Source: Butyrivibrio sp. CAG:318 (GTDB lineage: Bacteria; Bacillota; Clostridia; Lachnospirales; Lachnospiraceae). From it: DNA of 36,046 nt. The stretch is taken from contig FR889227.1 in NCBI GenBank assembly GCA_000431815.1, positions 1-36,046 of the forward strand, in the 5' to 3' direction. The notes below the pieces were generated by a model. It searched no databases. It was given only the letters and a program-made list of their open reading frames with translations, and had not been told where the DNA came from. Positions 1 to 8,085 of this stretch are shown here, one piece after another (within the stretch, counting starts at the first letter, position 1; the number at the start of each line of letters is the position of its first letter). Both the position numbers and the translations under genes were made by a program.

Positions 1-95
1 TTCAGAATGATTGAAATTTATGCTTTGAGTTTATGATAGCATGATATCGCGGACAGGTCAACTAATTATTTTATGTTATATGTGTATCAGGATAT

Positions 96-620
96 TCAGT
101 TCCGGCTGTATTTACAGTCGGCAATGTACCAGTACAGCCCCTGCTTTACGATTGTCAACTCATAAGTCCAGGTGCCGGATGTACCGTTGCAGGCTGCGGT
201 TACGCTACCGGTTACTGTCACGCATTCGGAGACAGAATATCCCCGCGAATTCAGTATGTCAATGTCTGAAGAAGGATGTATGGCTGTGTCCTGTCCGGAC
301 CATGAGAAATCCGGCTTGGAGCCTGCCACACTCGTGATTTCGCTCTCAAAATCATGGAAACGTTCGGTAAGAACCGTGTACGATTCGGCATCGGAATACG
401 AAATCATACCGGTGTCAAACGGTCCGGCGATAGTCTTATCGGTCAATAGACGTTCGAATTTGGTAGTGTTGTTTCGTTCTATGCTCTTCTCGAATTTGGT
501 AATGAGAATATCGGACGAAACACAGCGCAATGTCAGCACGATTGGCAGAACAGTAAGGACTGCAGCCGAAATGGCGATGACAGCGACAAGTATGAAAACT
601 ATTTTGTGTTTTTTTAACAT
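96..620 (-). CDS. small membrane-anchored extracytoplasmic protein, unknown function
   Basis: I do not recognise a family. The protein (about 174 residues) starts with MLKKHKIVFILVAVIA, a positively charged N-terminus followed by one hydrophobic segment, so it is a signal-anchored or secreted protein. The remaining 140 residues are polar and end in a strand-rich tail with two Cys (SVSECVTVTGSVTAACNG) and a terminal WYIADCKY. The start at 620 is chosen over an in-frame codon at 659 because AGGAG lies 8 bases upstream of it and because the longer form would place charged residues before the membrane segment. It is the last gene of the polysaccharide operon, 29 bases after the acetyltransferase. 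It could be a NTF2-like or DUF4878-like extracytoplasmic domain (an early charged helix, then a sheet), but this is only an impression. Confidence 0.7.
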   Translation of the reverse strand: MLKKHKIVFILVAVIAISAAVLTVLPIVLTLRCVSSDILITKFEKSIERNNTTKFERLLTDKTIAGPFDTGMISYSDAESYTVLTERFHDFESEITSVAGSKPDFSWSGQDTAIHPSSDIDILNSRGYSVSECVTVTGSVTAACNGTSGTWTYELTIVKQGLYWYIADCKYSRN

Positions 621-649
621 AGATAAGCTCCTAGGACTGATTGATGATA

Positions 650-1204
650 TTAATCCCAATAGTGATTTGTTCGAATTAATTCATAATACTCCTCTGCCAG
701 AATTCCGCCAAGAACCAGATCCCTGTATTCTCCGTTCTTGAACACATAATTTCTGCGCCTGCCCTCTTCCTTCCAGCCGCATTTTTTGTATAATGCCTGA
801 GATGCACTATTCTCGGGGAACCATGCATTATCGAGACGTCTCATCTGCAGCTCATCAAAAGCGTATCTCATAAGCGCCATTACTGTATCGGTTCCTATTC
901 CTTTTGCCCTCTGTTCGCTATGTGCAAGTTTAATACCGTGGGTTGCACGGCGATTCTTCCAGTCAATACCAACCAATGTCGCTATTCCAACCGCACCCTC
1001 GTCATCCGTTTCGATAACAAATCGAAAGTCATTTTTATCTCCATAATGTGTCTCTAGCCATTTTTCCTGTGCGAATTCTGAAACAGGGAATGCCCATCCG
1101 ACCACAAGATTTTCCATGTCCGGATCATTAAACATTCCACGTATAAGTTCACAATCTCTCTTTTCCATAGCACGCAAGGTAACAAATTTTCCTTTGATAT
1201 TCAT
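650..1204 (-). CDS. GNAT family N-acetyltransferase (RimJ/RimL-like)
   Basis: 184-residue cytoplasmic acetyl-CoA-dependent acyltransferase of the Acetyltransf_3 (RimJ/RimL) type. The opening GKFVTLRAMEKRDCELI is the typical first strand and helix. The acetyl-CoA loop is seen as KLAHSEQRAKGIGTDTVMALMRYAF (R/Q-x-x-G-x-G/A), and ASQALYKKCGWKEEGRRRNYVF is the characteristic C-terminal strand-helix segment. GGAGG lies 10 bases before the ATG. Its place at the end of the heptose/capsule gene string suggests it acetylates an amino sugar or the polysaccharide precursor, but members of this family also modify proteins, so the substrate is inference. The RraA-like gene ends 16 bases upstream. Confidence 0.85.
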   Translation of the reverse strand: MNIKGKFVTLRAMEKRDCELIRGMFNDPDMENLVVGWAFPVSEFAQEKWLETHYGDKNDFRFVIETDDEGAVGIATLVGIDWKNRRATHGIKLAHSEQRAKGIGTDTVMALMRYAFDELQMRRLDNAWFPENSASQALYKKCGWKEEGRRRNYVFKNGEYRDLVLGGILAEEYYELIRTNHYWD

Positions 1205-1220
1205 ACTGTTAGTTCCTCCG

Positions 1221-1877
1221 TTACTTGTCCTGATCGGATAAATACTTTTTCATGCATACTATATCGAACGTGTTTTCCTTATAGTGATTCAAGCGGTCAA
1301 ACCATATATCTTCCTGATCCTCTATTTTTTGTAACGCTTCGAGAAATTCTCTGTTAATCTTATCTTTTGGAATTACGACGCAACCGCAATCATCACATAC
1401 CGCTATTGCACCATCATACATTTCCGAATGTGTTTTTATAATTTCAGCATCCATATCAGCATCAGGTTTTCTGTTGTAGCATCCTACAGGGGTAAAGCCC
1501 TCACACCATATTGGCCAGTTTTCTTTTATCAGACCGGCTGCATCTCTCACTTTACCTTTGACCACAATCGCACGGCTCTGTCTGTAAAGTAAAAGATATT
1601 TACTTACTAATTCTCCGAATATTGCTCTTTCACCACAATTAAAGGTTTCTACCAATATGATATTATCTTCTTCAATGTCCTGTATCTGTTCATGCACCGG
1701 CCAGTTGCTTTCATCATAAGCATAGACCCATTTTATTTTACCGGCCTTGTACTGTCCCCTGTTAATGGGATATAATCCGGGCATTACACCGGTTTTTCCC
1801 ATGGCATCTGTTACCTCTGTAGTACTGACTCTGTTCCTTATAAGGTAATCAATTATCTCATTTGTAATATCTTTCAT
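1221..1877 (-). CDS. RraA/HMG aldolase-like family protein
   Basis: 218 residues of the RraA-like fold (Pfam RraA-like, formerly called dimethylmenaquinone methyltransferase). The family contains the RNase E inhibitor RraA and metal-dependent pyruvate aldolases and decarboxylases such as HMG/CHA aldolase. The key family motif G-x-x-R-D is present as KGKVRDAAGLIKENWPIW at about residues 107-124, followed by a conserved CEGFTPVGC turn and a metal-loop-like CDDCGCVVIPKD near residues 162-173. A GGAGG site is 8-9 bases upstream of the start, and gmhA ends 15 bases upstream. RNase E regulation is unlikely here. Because it sits directly after the heptose genes, an aldolase-type step in making an unusual sugar or a pyruvyl or acid substituent is more plausible; the actual reaction is unknown. 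Confidence 0.78.
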   Translation of the reverse strand: MKDITNEIIDYLIRNRVSTTEVTDAMGKTGVMPGLYPINRGQYKAGKIKWVYAYDESNWPVHEQIQDIEEDNIILVETFNCGERAIFGELVSKYLLLYRQSRAIVVKGKVRDAAGLIKENWPIWCEGFTPVGCYNRKPDADMDAEIIKTHSEMYDGAIAVCDDCGCVVIPKDKINREFLEALQKIEDQEDIWFDRLNHYKENTFDIVCMKKYLSDQDK

Positions 1878-1892
1878 ATATAAATCCTCCTT

Positions 1893-2459
1893 CTACATAT
1901 CACATTCTGCTATCTCACATATAATATGACCTATCATTATATGTGACTCCTGTATTCTGGCTGTACAGTCACTCGGAACAATTATCGGGCAATCAGCTAT
2001 TCCGGCTATTTTCCCACCATCTTTTCCAAGAAGCGCTATGCTTTTTCCTCCAAGCTCAGAGGCTTTTGCAATCGCCCTTCTGACATTTTCCGAATTACCG
2101 CTCGTGCTGATTCCGATAATTACATCTCCGGACTTCATATAGCCTTCTACCGCACGTTCAAAAACAGTATCATAGCCATAATCATTTGCAATTGCTGTCA
2201 TAGTCGCAACATCGGCATTAAGCGCAATTGCCGGATATGATTTTCTTTCCTTTTGAAAACGTCCGACTATTTCTCCGGCAATATGCAATGCATCAGAAGC
2301 TGAACCACCATTGCCGCATAACAGAATTTTGCCACCGCTTTTTAATGCATCAGAAACCATCATAGCAGCCGTTTCAATATGCCTGACAAGCATATCATCA
2401 GCCAGTATTCTTTGTTTCGTTTCAATACTGTCGGCTATTCTCTGTTTTATAATATTCAT
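1893..2459 (-). CDS. gmhA: D-sedoheptulose 7-phosphate isomerase
   Basis: SIS-domain isomerase of 188 residues that converts sedoheptulose 7-phosphate to D-glycero-D-manno-heptose 7-phosphate, the first committed step to nucleotide-activated heptose. The sequence shows the family signature GKILLCGNGGSASDALHIAGE near residues 42-62, the serine-rich phosphate loop GISTSGNSENV, and ESHIMIGHIICEI near the C-terminus, which carries the catalytic-type E/H residues of GmhA. Length matches E. coli GmhA (192). The start is the ATG at 2459, whose A is shared with the gmhB stop (TGATG) and which has GGAGGT 10 bases upstream; a TTG one codon earlier is also in frame. Translation is probably coupled to gmhB. 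Confidence 0.95.
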   Translation of the reverse strand: MNIIKQRIADSIETKQRILADDMLVRHIETAAMMVSDALKSGGKILLCGNGGSASDALHIAGEIVGRFQKERKSYPAIALNADVATMTAIANDYGYDTVFERAVEGYMKSGDVIIGISTSGNSENVRRAIAKASELGGKSIALLGKDGGKIAGIADCPIIVPSDCTARIQESHIMIGHIICEIAECDM

Positions 2460-3019
2460 CAATAATGCACCTCCAACATATATCTTATCTGTAAAGCTGC
2501 GTCATACAGACTTGTACATTTATGTACACCTTTGCCACATGACACCTCTGACTGACTGTCTCCGGTAATCCAATAACCTTTCACATTTGACTCATTACAG
2601 ATATATAAATCTCTCAGATTATCACCTACGGCAAAGCTGTTATCCATATCTATATCATGTTCTTTCTGTGCTCTCCAGTATAATCCCGTAGCCGGTTTAC
2701 GGCAATTGCACAGAACACGGTATTTAATTATATCTGCATCCGGCAGATGAGGACAATAGTAACTGTCTAAGATTTCAACATTTCGGCTGCGTAAATCATC
2801 CACAATCCAATTATTAAAATCCACATACTCTTCTTCAGTAAAGTAACCTCTTGCTATGCCTGACTGGTTGGTTACTATGATAATTTTCAATCCGGCATCA
2901 TTGAGCAGCCGCATACCTTCAACTGCACCTTTTTCGTACTCAAACTGTTCTACGGAGTGGACATAATTTTTATCAACATTAATTGTTCCATCCCGATCCA
3001 AAAAAACAACTCTGTTCAT
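2459..3019 (-). CDS. gmhB: D-glycero-D-manno-heptose 1,7-bisphosphate 7-phosphatase
   Basis: HAD-superfamily phosphatase of 186 residues that removes the 7-phosphate of heptose 1,7-bisphosphate between the kinase and nucleotidyltransferase steps of HldE. The catalytic loop is FLDRDGTIN at residues 6-14 (DxD nucleophile pair), motif II is VTNQSG at about 49-54, and the zinc-binding GmhB/HisB pattern is present as CPH followed 15 residues later by CNC, then RKP with the motif III lysine. VGDNLRD supplies motif IV. The ribosome site is weak (AGGT close to the ATG), so coupling to hldD, which ends 9 bases upstream, is likely. The only phosphatase of this type in the window, it completes the heptose pathway. 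Confidence 0.93.
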   Translation of the reverse strand: MNRVVFLDRDGTINVDKNYVHSVEQFEYEKGAVEGMRLLNDAGLKIIIVTNQSGIARGYFTEEEYVDFNNWIVDDLRSRNVEILDSYYCPHLPDADIIKYRVLCNCRKPATGLYWRAQKEHDIDMDNSFAVGDNLRDLYICNESNVKGYWITGDSQSEVSCGKGVHKCTSLYDAALQIRYMLEVHY

Positions 3020-3028
3020 ACCTGCTCA

Positions 3029-3997
3029 CTAGTACACCTGAAAATCTCTGTGCAAATAATTACATACATAATCAGAGGCACCTTCTTCAAGATTCATAAA
3101 CGGCTTATCATAGCCGGCATTGCGAAGTTTTTCCATATCTGCCTGGGTATAATACTGATATTTCTTTTTCAAATGCTCAGGCATATCAATATACTCAATA
3201 TTCGTTTCAAGACCAAGTGCATGGAATGTTGCTTCTCCCAGTTCTCTAAAACTCTGCGCATGTCCTGTACCAACATTAAACAATCCACTTACCTGAGGAT
3301 TATCAAGCAGCCACATGATAACACTGCATATGTCTTTGACATATACAAAATCACGTAATTGTCCACCATCTTCATAGTCAGGATTGCATGATTTGAAAAG
3401 CTTTATTTTGCCTGTGCTTACAATCTGTTTATATCCGTGAAATATCATGCTTGCCATGCTGCCTTTAAAATATTCATTTGGTCCATATACATTAAAGAAC
3501 TTCAGGCCAACATGCTGAGCCGGAAATTCTTTTGCCTGATGCTTCACCCACATGTCAAAAAGCTGCTTTGAATATCCGTAACCATTTAACGGCATAAGTA
3601 CATCTATATCTGATTTATCATCAAAACCGTTGTGTCCGTCACCATATGTAGCTGCCGAACTTGCATATATGAAACTTATATGCTTCTTCGCACTATATTT
3701 CCATAAAGCCTTTGTGTACTCAAAATTATTATTCCACAAATAATCAAAATCCGTTTCCGTCGTAGATGACTGTGCGCCCATGTGAATTATGGCTGTTATA
3801 TCTTCATACTCATCAAGTCTGCGCAAAAAATCTGACTTATGTACATATTCGATATATTTTTTATTACGCATATTCATCCACTTGTCAGTGGATGCAATAT
3901 CATCCACTATAATAATATCATTTATTCCTGCGTTATTAAGACTTCTTACAACACAGCTTCCAATGAATCCTGCTCCTCCTGTAACAACAATGCTCAT
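3029..3997 (-). CDS. hldD: ADP-L-glycero-D-manno-heptose 6-epimerase
   Basis: 322-residue NAD(P)-dependent extended short-chain dehydrogenase that epimerises ADP-D-glycero-D-manno-heptose to the L-glycero form. The Rossmann motif is TGGAGFIGS (residues 6-14, GxxGxxG), MGAQSSTTETD (about 83-93) matches the RfaD substrate loop, and the catalytic YxxxK is YGYSK at about 139-143. FVYVKDICSV and the tail PEHLKKKYQYYTQADMEKL are specific to RfaD/HldD rather than to generic UDP-sugar epimerases. Length agrees with E. coli HldD (310). GGAAAGGAAAG precedes the ATG. It lies between hldE and gmhB in the transcript. Presence of the 6-epimerase means the final donor is predicted to be ADP-L-beta-D-heptose. 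Confidence 0.94.
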   Translation of the reverse strand: MSIVVTGGAGFIGSCVVRSLNNAGINDIIIVDDIASTDKWMNMRNKKYIEYVHKSDFLRRLDEYEDITAIIHMGAQSSTTETDFDYLWNNNFEYTKALWKYSAKKHISFIYASSAATYGDGHNGFDDKSDIDVLMPLNGYGYSKQLFDMWVKHQAKEFPAQHVGLKFFNVYGPNEYFKGSMASMIFHGYKQIVSTGKIKLFKSCNPDYEDGGQLRDFVYVKDICSVIMWLLDNPQVSGLFNVGTGHAQSFRELGEATFHALGLETNIEYIDMPEHLKKKYQYYTQADMEKLRNAGYDKPFMNLEEGASDYVCNYLHRDFQVY

Positions 3998-4024
3998 AAC
4001 TTTCCTTTCCGTATCATAAAATAC

Positions 4025-5461
4025 TTACTCTTTTATTTTATTTATAATTCCGGTCGTCGACTTTCCATCCACAAATGCTATGGTCGTGACGAGTCCTCCT
4101 TTTTGCTTTACAATATCTGCTCCTACTATATTCTCAATATTATAATCGCCGCCTTTTACCAGGACATCCGGCATAACCTTCTTAATGAGATTGTAAGGTG
4201 TGTCCTCCTCAAATGGAATTACATAATCCACAAATTCCAGTGCAGCCAATATTTCCATTCGATCCTCCAGGCAGTTTATCGGACGGTCATTGCCTTTCAG
4301 TCTCTTAACCGAGGCATCCGAATTGACTCCTATGACAAGACAATCTCCCAACATTCTGGCCTTTCGGAGATAGTCAACATGTCCTATATGCAGAATGTCA
4401 AAACATCCGTTTGTAAATACAACTTTTTTGTTTGAATTATCACTTATATAAGATGACAGATTCTCTATTTCATAAGGATTATGTATTATTTTCTCTTTGT
4501 CCATGTGGGAGTCTGTTTCAATGTATTTTCTGACCTCGTCAGGATATACAACGCTTGTTCCAACCTTGGATACCTGAATTGCAGCTGCATAGTTAGCCAC
4601 AATCATCGCCTCTTTGACTTCTTTTTTCTTGACAAATTCATAAGCAAAATACGCCAGCGATGTATCACCTGCACCTGTTACATCATAAACATCATGCATA
4701 ATGGCATCAATACCGTATATCAATCCGTTTCTGTCCACAATTATCATTCCGTCTGCACCAAGAGTTGTCCATACATATTGGCAGCCGGCTTCATTGCACA
4801 GATATTTTGAAGCTTCCACGGCATCCTGCACAGTGTCCGTACACATTCCCGTAAGCATTTTCAATTCTTCCCTGTTAGGCTTAAGCAGCATAGCCCCGGA
4901 ATATTTATCAAAATTCTTATCCTTCACATCCACTAGCACCGGAATATTATGGTCTTGTGCAATACCTATTATTTTCTGTGTTACTTCATAGGTCAAGAAT
5001 CCTTTTTTATAATCTGATATAACAACAATATCATAGCTGTCTATATTCTTCTTGATTCTGTTAAATATATCATCCAATTCTTCCAATCGTACATCTTCCG
5101 TGCTCTCATCATCCACACGCAGAATCTGCTGGTTATTCTGTCCGATATATCTTAATTTACTTGTTGTCGGTCTGTCTTTTAGTGTGTATATGTATTCAGA
5201 ACCTATTTCATAATTCTGTAATAATTCCAACAGTATATCGCAATTACTGTCGCTTCCCGCTATTGAAAAAAGATCGACTTTTATTCCGGTTGCCGCTATA
5301 TTTACTGCAACATTTGCTGCACCTCCGGGAACATATCTTGTCTTGCGCCCGGTTATATTCAGAACAGGAACCGGTGCCTCAGGCGAAATACGGTTCGTAT
5401 TTCCGAAAACATATGTATCAAGCATTATGTCTCCACATACCAGTGCTTTCTTTTCGCTCAT
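4025..5461 (-). CDS. hldE: bifunctional heptose 7-phosphate kinase / heptose 1-phosphate adenylyltransferase
   Basis: Two-domain enzyme of 478 residues, matching E. coli HldE in order and length (477). The N-terminal PfkB-type kinase (about 1-310) shows VCGDIMLDTYVFG, PGGAANVA and the catalytic DVTGAGDTSLAYF; it makes heptose 1,7-bisphosphate. The C-terminal nucleotidyltransferase (about 335-475) shows FTNGCFDILHIGHVDYL with the HxGH active site, then GVNSDASVKRLKG and DVLVKGGDY; it transfers AMP to heptose 1-phosphate. The start at 5461 is preferred over an in-frame ATG at 5473 because GGAGG lies 6 bases before it and overlaps the earlier codon. Wzx ends 16 bases upstream. A fused kinase-transferase in a capsule operon of an apparently LPS-free Firmicute is notable. 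Confidence 0.95.
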   Translation of the reverse strand: MSEKKALVCGDIMLDTYVFGNTNRISPEAPVPVLNITGRKTRYVPGGAANVAVNIAATGIKVDLFSIAGSDSNCDILLELLQNYEIGSEYIYTLKDRPTTSKLRYIGQNNQQILRVDDESTEDVRLEELDDIFNRIKKNIDSYDIVVISDYKKGFLTYEVTQKIIGIAQDHNIPVLVDVKDKNFDKYSGAMLLKPNREELKMLTGMCTDTVQDAVEASKYLCNEAGCQYVWTTLGADGMIIVDRNGLIYGIDAIMHDVYDVTGAGDTSLAYFAYEFVKKKEVKEAMIVANYAAAIQVSKVGTSVVYPDEVRKYIETDSHMDKEKIIHNPYEIENLSSYISDNSNKKVVFTNGCFDILHIGHVDYLRKARMLGDCLVIGVNSDASVKRLKGNDRPINCLEDRMEILAALEFVDYVIPFEEDTPYNLIKKVMPDVLVKGGDYNIENIVGADIVKQKGGLVTTIAFVDGKSTTGIINKIKE

Positions 5462-5477
5462 ATATACCTCCATTTAA

Positions 5478-6890
5478 TTACGCGGATTTTCTTATAAATT
5501 TCTTTCTTGTCTCCGAATATCCTAATTTTATCAAATCGGTAAAACTCATTTTCAACTCCTTGTGTACTACCAACGGCCAATGCCAGAAATTATACACCAA
5601 CTGGGATATTATCTGTGCTGCAACCAGCCCCCACATTCCCATATTGAATACCCCACACAAGAGAAATTCGAGGCCAACACAGACTACTGCAAATACCATA
5701 AATGCTTTAAAATATATAATTCTGTTAGAGTTACTTAAATAACTTGTATAACAATTTCTGAATTTAAGAATGAATTGATACACAGTTACTCCTAATAAAA
5801 CTGTTCTTCCTATATTCATCTCCGGTTTCACAATTCTTATCAGGACAGGTCCTGCACTGATTAGCACTGCCGTTCCTATGATAACAATAGCAATATATAC
5901 AAAAACGGTATAAGAAAAATTTTTTCGCACAGTCTCGTCATCCTTGTTGGAAATGGCTGATTGGATTGACGGCTGATATGAAGTGTACATAGCATATGCA
6001 AATGTTACCATTGCAGAAGCAAGTTGTACACCCATTGAGTATATACCAGTCTCTTCAAGTGAAAGATACAGTGAACTCACTATCGTGCCCATCTGATTAC
6101 AAAAATAATTAGCCAGTGAAACCGCTCCTTCTTTCCATGCATTGTGCCATATTATTTTAAATAAATCCCATATATCTCTCTTATCCGGCTTATAGTTTGT
6201 TTTCTTTAGTTTGTCTCCGATATCATTATAATGATTGAAATAATATCTGTATATCTCTCTTAATACCACTCCATAGATAAGGTAGGATATGCTCACACCT
6301 ATAAGTCCGGTTCCTGCAACAAGCAATATTATTAATGAGACAAACTGTGCCAATCTGGCAAAAACCATTCCCTTATTACTTTCTGCTACAGCACCAACAC
6401 CCTTTAAAAGGCTGGCAAAATATCCATAATACAAATTAAGAAATAATGCTATACACCATATTCCCCATGAAATTTTATGTTCGTAACCCGAAAGTGCTGA
6501 CGACACGTGAAATACATATACTGTTCCAACCGATGAAAAACCGATAAGTACCACCAATGATATTAAAAGATATATATACTTACATGTATAAATAATCTGT
6601 TTTAAAAGATGATAATTAACTTTATCGCCGCATGAATAACTGACGTCTTCTGCCTTAAGTTTATCTGTACCACTCCAGCAATAAGCTACATTTCTTGAAA
6701 AAGTAGGAGTGAATCCAAAATCAAACATTGTTGACAGACTTGCCATACTCTGAAAAACATACCATAATCCAACCTGCGCGCCTGTAAGAAAATACAATAC
6801 AATAGGCAGCATCAAGAGATTACTTCCCAGAGATGCAATGACACCGGCATAATTCCATATAACATCTTTTTTGGATACTTTAATTTTCAT
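5478..6890 (-). CDS. wzx: Wzx-type polysaccharide repeat-unit flippase
   Basis: 470-residue polytopic membrane protein of the MOP/PST superfamily, predicted to flip the undecaprenyl-linked repeat unit to the outer face of the membrane. About 12-14 hydrophobic segments are visible, beginning with WNYAGVIASLGSNLLMLPIV, which resembles the opening of Wzx and MATE-type proteins. GAQVGLWYVFQSMASLSTMFDFGFTPTFSRN is the usual first loop of this family; the quoted signature I rely on is MFDFGFTPTFSRN. The start overlaps the end of wzy by 11 bases, so the two are translationally linked. It sits beside wzy and the initiating transferase, as expected for Wzx/Wzy-dependent assembly. The C-terminus is basic (ETRKKFIRKSA). 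Confidence 0.88.
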   Translation of the reverse strand: MKIKVSKKDVIWNYAGVIASLGSNLLMLPIVLYFLTGAQVGLWYVFQSMASLSTMFDFGFTPTFSRNVAYCWSGTDKLKAEDVSYSCGDKVNYHLLKQIIYTCKYIYLLISLVVLIGFSSVGTVYVFHVSSALSGYEHKISWGIWCIALFLNLYYGYFASLLKGVGAVAESNKGMVFARLAQFVSLIILLVAGTGLIGVSISYLIYGVVLREIYRYYFNHYNDIGDKLKKTNYKPDKRDIWDLFKIIWHNAWKEGAVSLANYFCNQMGTIVSSLYLSLEETGIYSMGVQLASAMVTFAYAMYTSYQPSIQSAISNKDDETVRKNFSYTVFVYIAIVIIGTAVLISAGPVLIRIVKPEMNIGRTVLLGVTVYQFILKFRNCYTSYLSNSNRIIYFKAFMVFAVVCVGLEFLLCGVFNMGMWGLVAAQIISQLVYNFWHWPLVVHKELKMSFTDLIKLGYSETRKKFIRKSA

Positions 6891-8055
6891 TTAGAACTTT
6901 TTCTCCTATTTGCATATTATTCGGGCGCGCCAGATACTGAGCATAATATACACTTATCAGGATGAATATAAGCTCATATCCACCGGTCTCTACCACCGCC
7001 CTTAGCATGATGGTAAAAACACCAATTGCAAGAAATATATTTGTACGACTGTCGTCATACCCCTTATTCGCTATTACAAGAATCACAACGAACATTGCAA
7101 GCGCTATCATTCCACCCCAGAACAAGATCATAAAATAATAGTTATGTGCACTTGTTATACCTTCAATTCCAAGTATACGGCTCATTGTTTCTCCTTCATA
7201 TGTTCCGTAACCGAATATAGGATTCTTCTTTATGAGGTGCATAATAGCTGCCCATATATTTGTTCTGTTTGAAAATGTATCACTTCTTCCAAGATATTTC
7301 ATAGCAAAATCCTTGAAAAAAGCACTTGTATTAAGGAATACTACCATTATCATCAGAACAGCATCTACAATAGATAATCTGAGCACGTTGATTTTTGAAA
7401 ACAACTTTTTAAAAATGTATGACAGTCCTATCATAAGAATCATTACAATCAGGCAGACTTTACCTGTTGCAATGTCATTTTTGAAAACAAACAGAAATGT
7501 CTGCAGGAAACTTATGAATATCCATAAAGGCTTCTTTCTTCTTATGTTATAAACAGCAGAAAGGATATTTCCTATTATATAATACACAATTGCTGTATTA
7601 TCCAATCCAAGGAACCAGCACTCCGGTTTGCCTCTGTTAGTCAGATACATTGCACCCGGAAACATAAACACCGTAATCGTATTTATAAGCATATACACAT
7701 TAAACATCACGCTCATTGTTCTTATGAGCAGCCAAAAATTCTGTTTTCCCAATCTGCATATCAAATACGCAGTTGAGGAAATTACAACCATCTGTTTTAT
7801 TATTGTAAACATATTTGCTGACCTTAACAAGGTTATGCATAACATATAGAATTCAAACACAAATACAGACAATACGAATTTATCCGGTTTTACTTTGCAG
7901 TAAATCATATCAATTATACAATATGCAAATACACACACCTTTACCGCATCAAAAAACCTTGATATCGGCCAAATATGAATTATATAATCCGGTGTAAATA
8001 GTCCCATAAATAATAATAAGTATTTTATGGATATTTTATCTATCTTGACACTCAT
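6880..8055 (-). CDS. wzy: Wzy-type O-antigen/capsule polymerase
   Basis: Integral membrane protein of about 391 residues, predicted to polymerise repeat units on the outer leaflet. Around ten hydrophobic segments are separated by one larger extracytoplasmic loop containing GRSDTFSNRTNIW and NPIFGYGTYEG, followed by TSAHNYYF; this R-x-x-I-W ... G-x-G ... H-N pattern is typical of the O-antigen ligase/polymerase family (Wzy_C/PF04932-like). The first possible ATG is at 8082, 3 bases after the GT9 gene, but it has no ribosome site. The ATG at 8055 has GGAG 7 bases upstream and gives the common MSVKIDKISIKYLL opening, so I use it. Assignment as Wzy rests on the loop motifs, topology and position next to wzx. 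Confidence 0.85.
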   Translation of the reverse strand: MSVKIDKISIKYLLLFMGLFTPDYIIHIWPISRFFDAVKVCVFAYCIIDMIYCKVKPDKFVLSVFVFEFYMLCITLLRSANMFTIIKQMVVISSTAYLICRLGKQNFWLLIRTMSVMFNVYMLINTITVFMFPGAMYLTNRGKPECWFLGLDNTAIVYYIIGNILSAVYNIRRKKPLWIFISFLQTFLFVFKNDIATGKVCLIVMILMIGLSYIFKKLFSKINVLRLSIVDAVLMIMVVFLNTSAFFKDFAMKYLGRSDTFSNRTNIWAAIMHLIKKNPIFGYGTYEGETMSRILGIEGITSAHNYYFMILFWGGMIALAMFVVILVIANKGYDDSRTNIFLAIGVFTIMLRAVVETGGYELIFILISVYYAQYLARPNNMQIGEKVLNEN

Positions 8056-8085
8056 ATTGTTCTCCATCGCCTGATTTGGCATAAC

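Noticed and set aside
1..95. Search for a terminator after the last capsule gene
   Set aside because: No stem with a T-run is visible in the 95 bases available; the operon may continue or end beyond the window.
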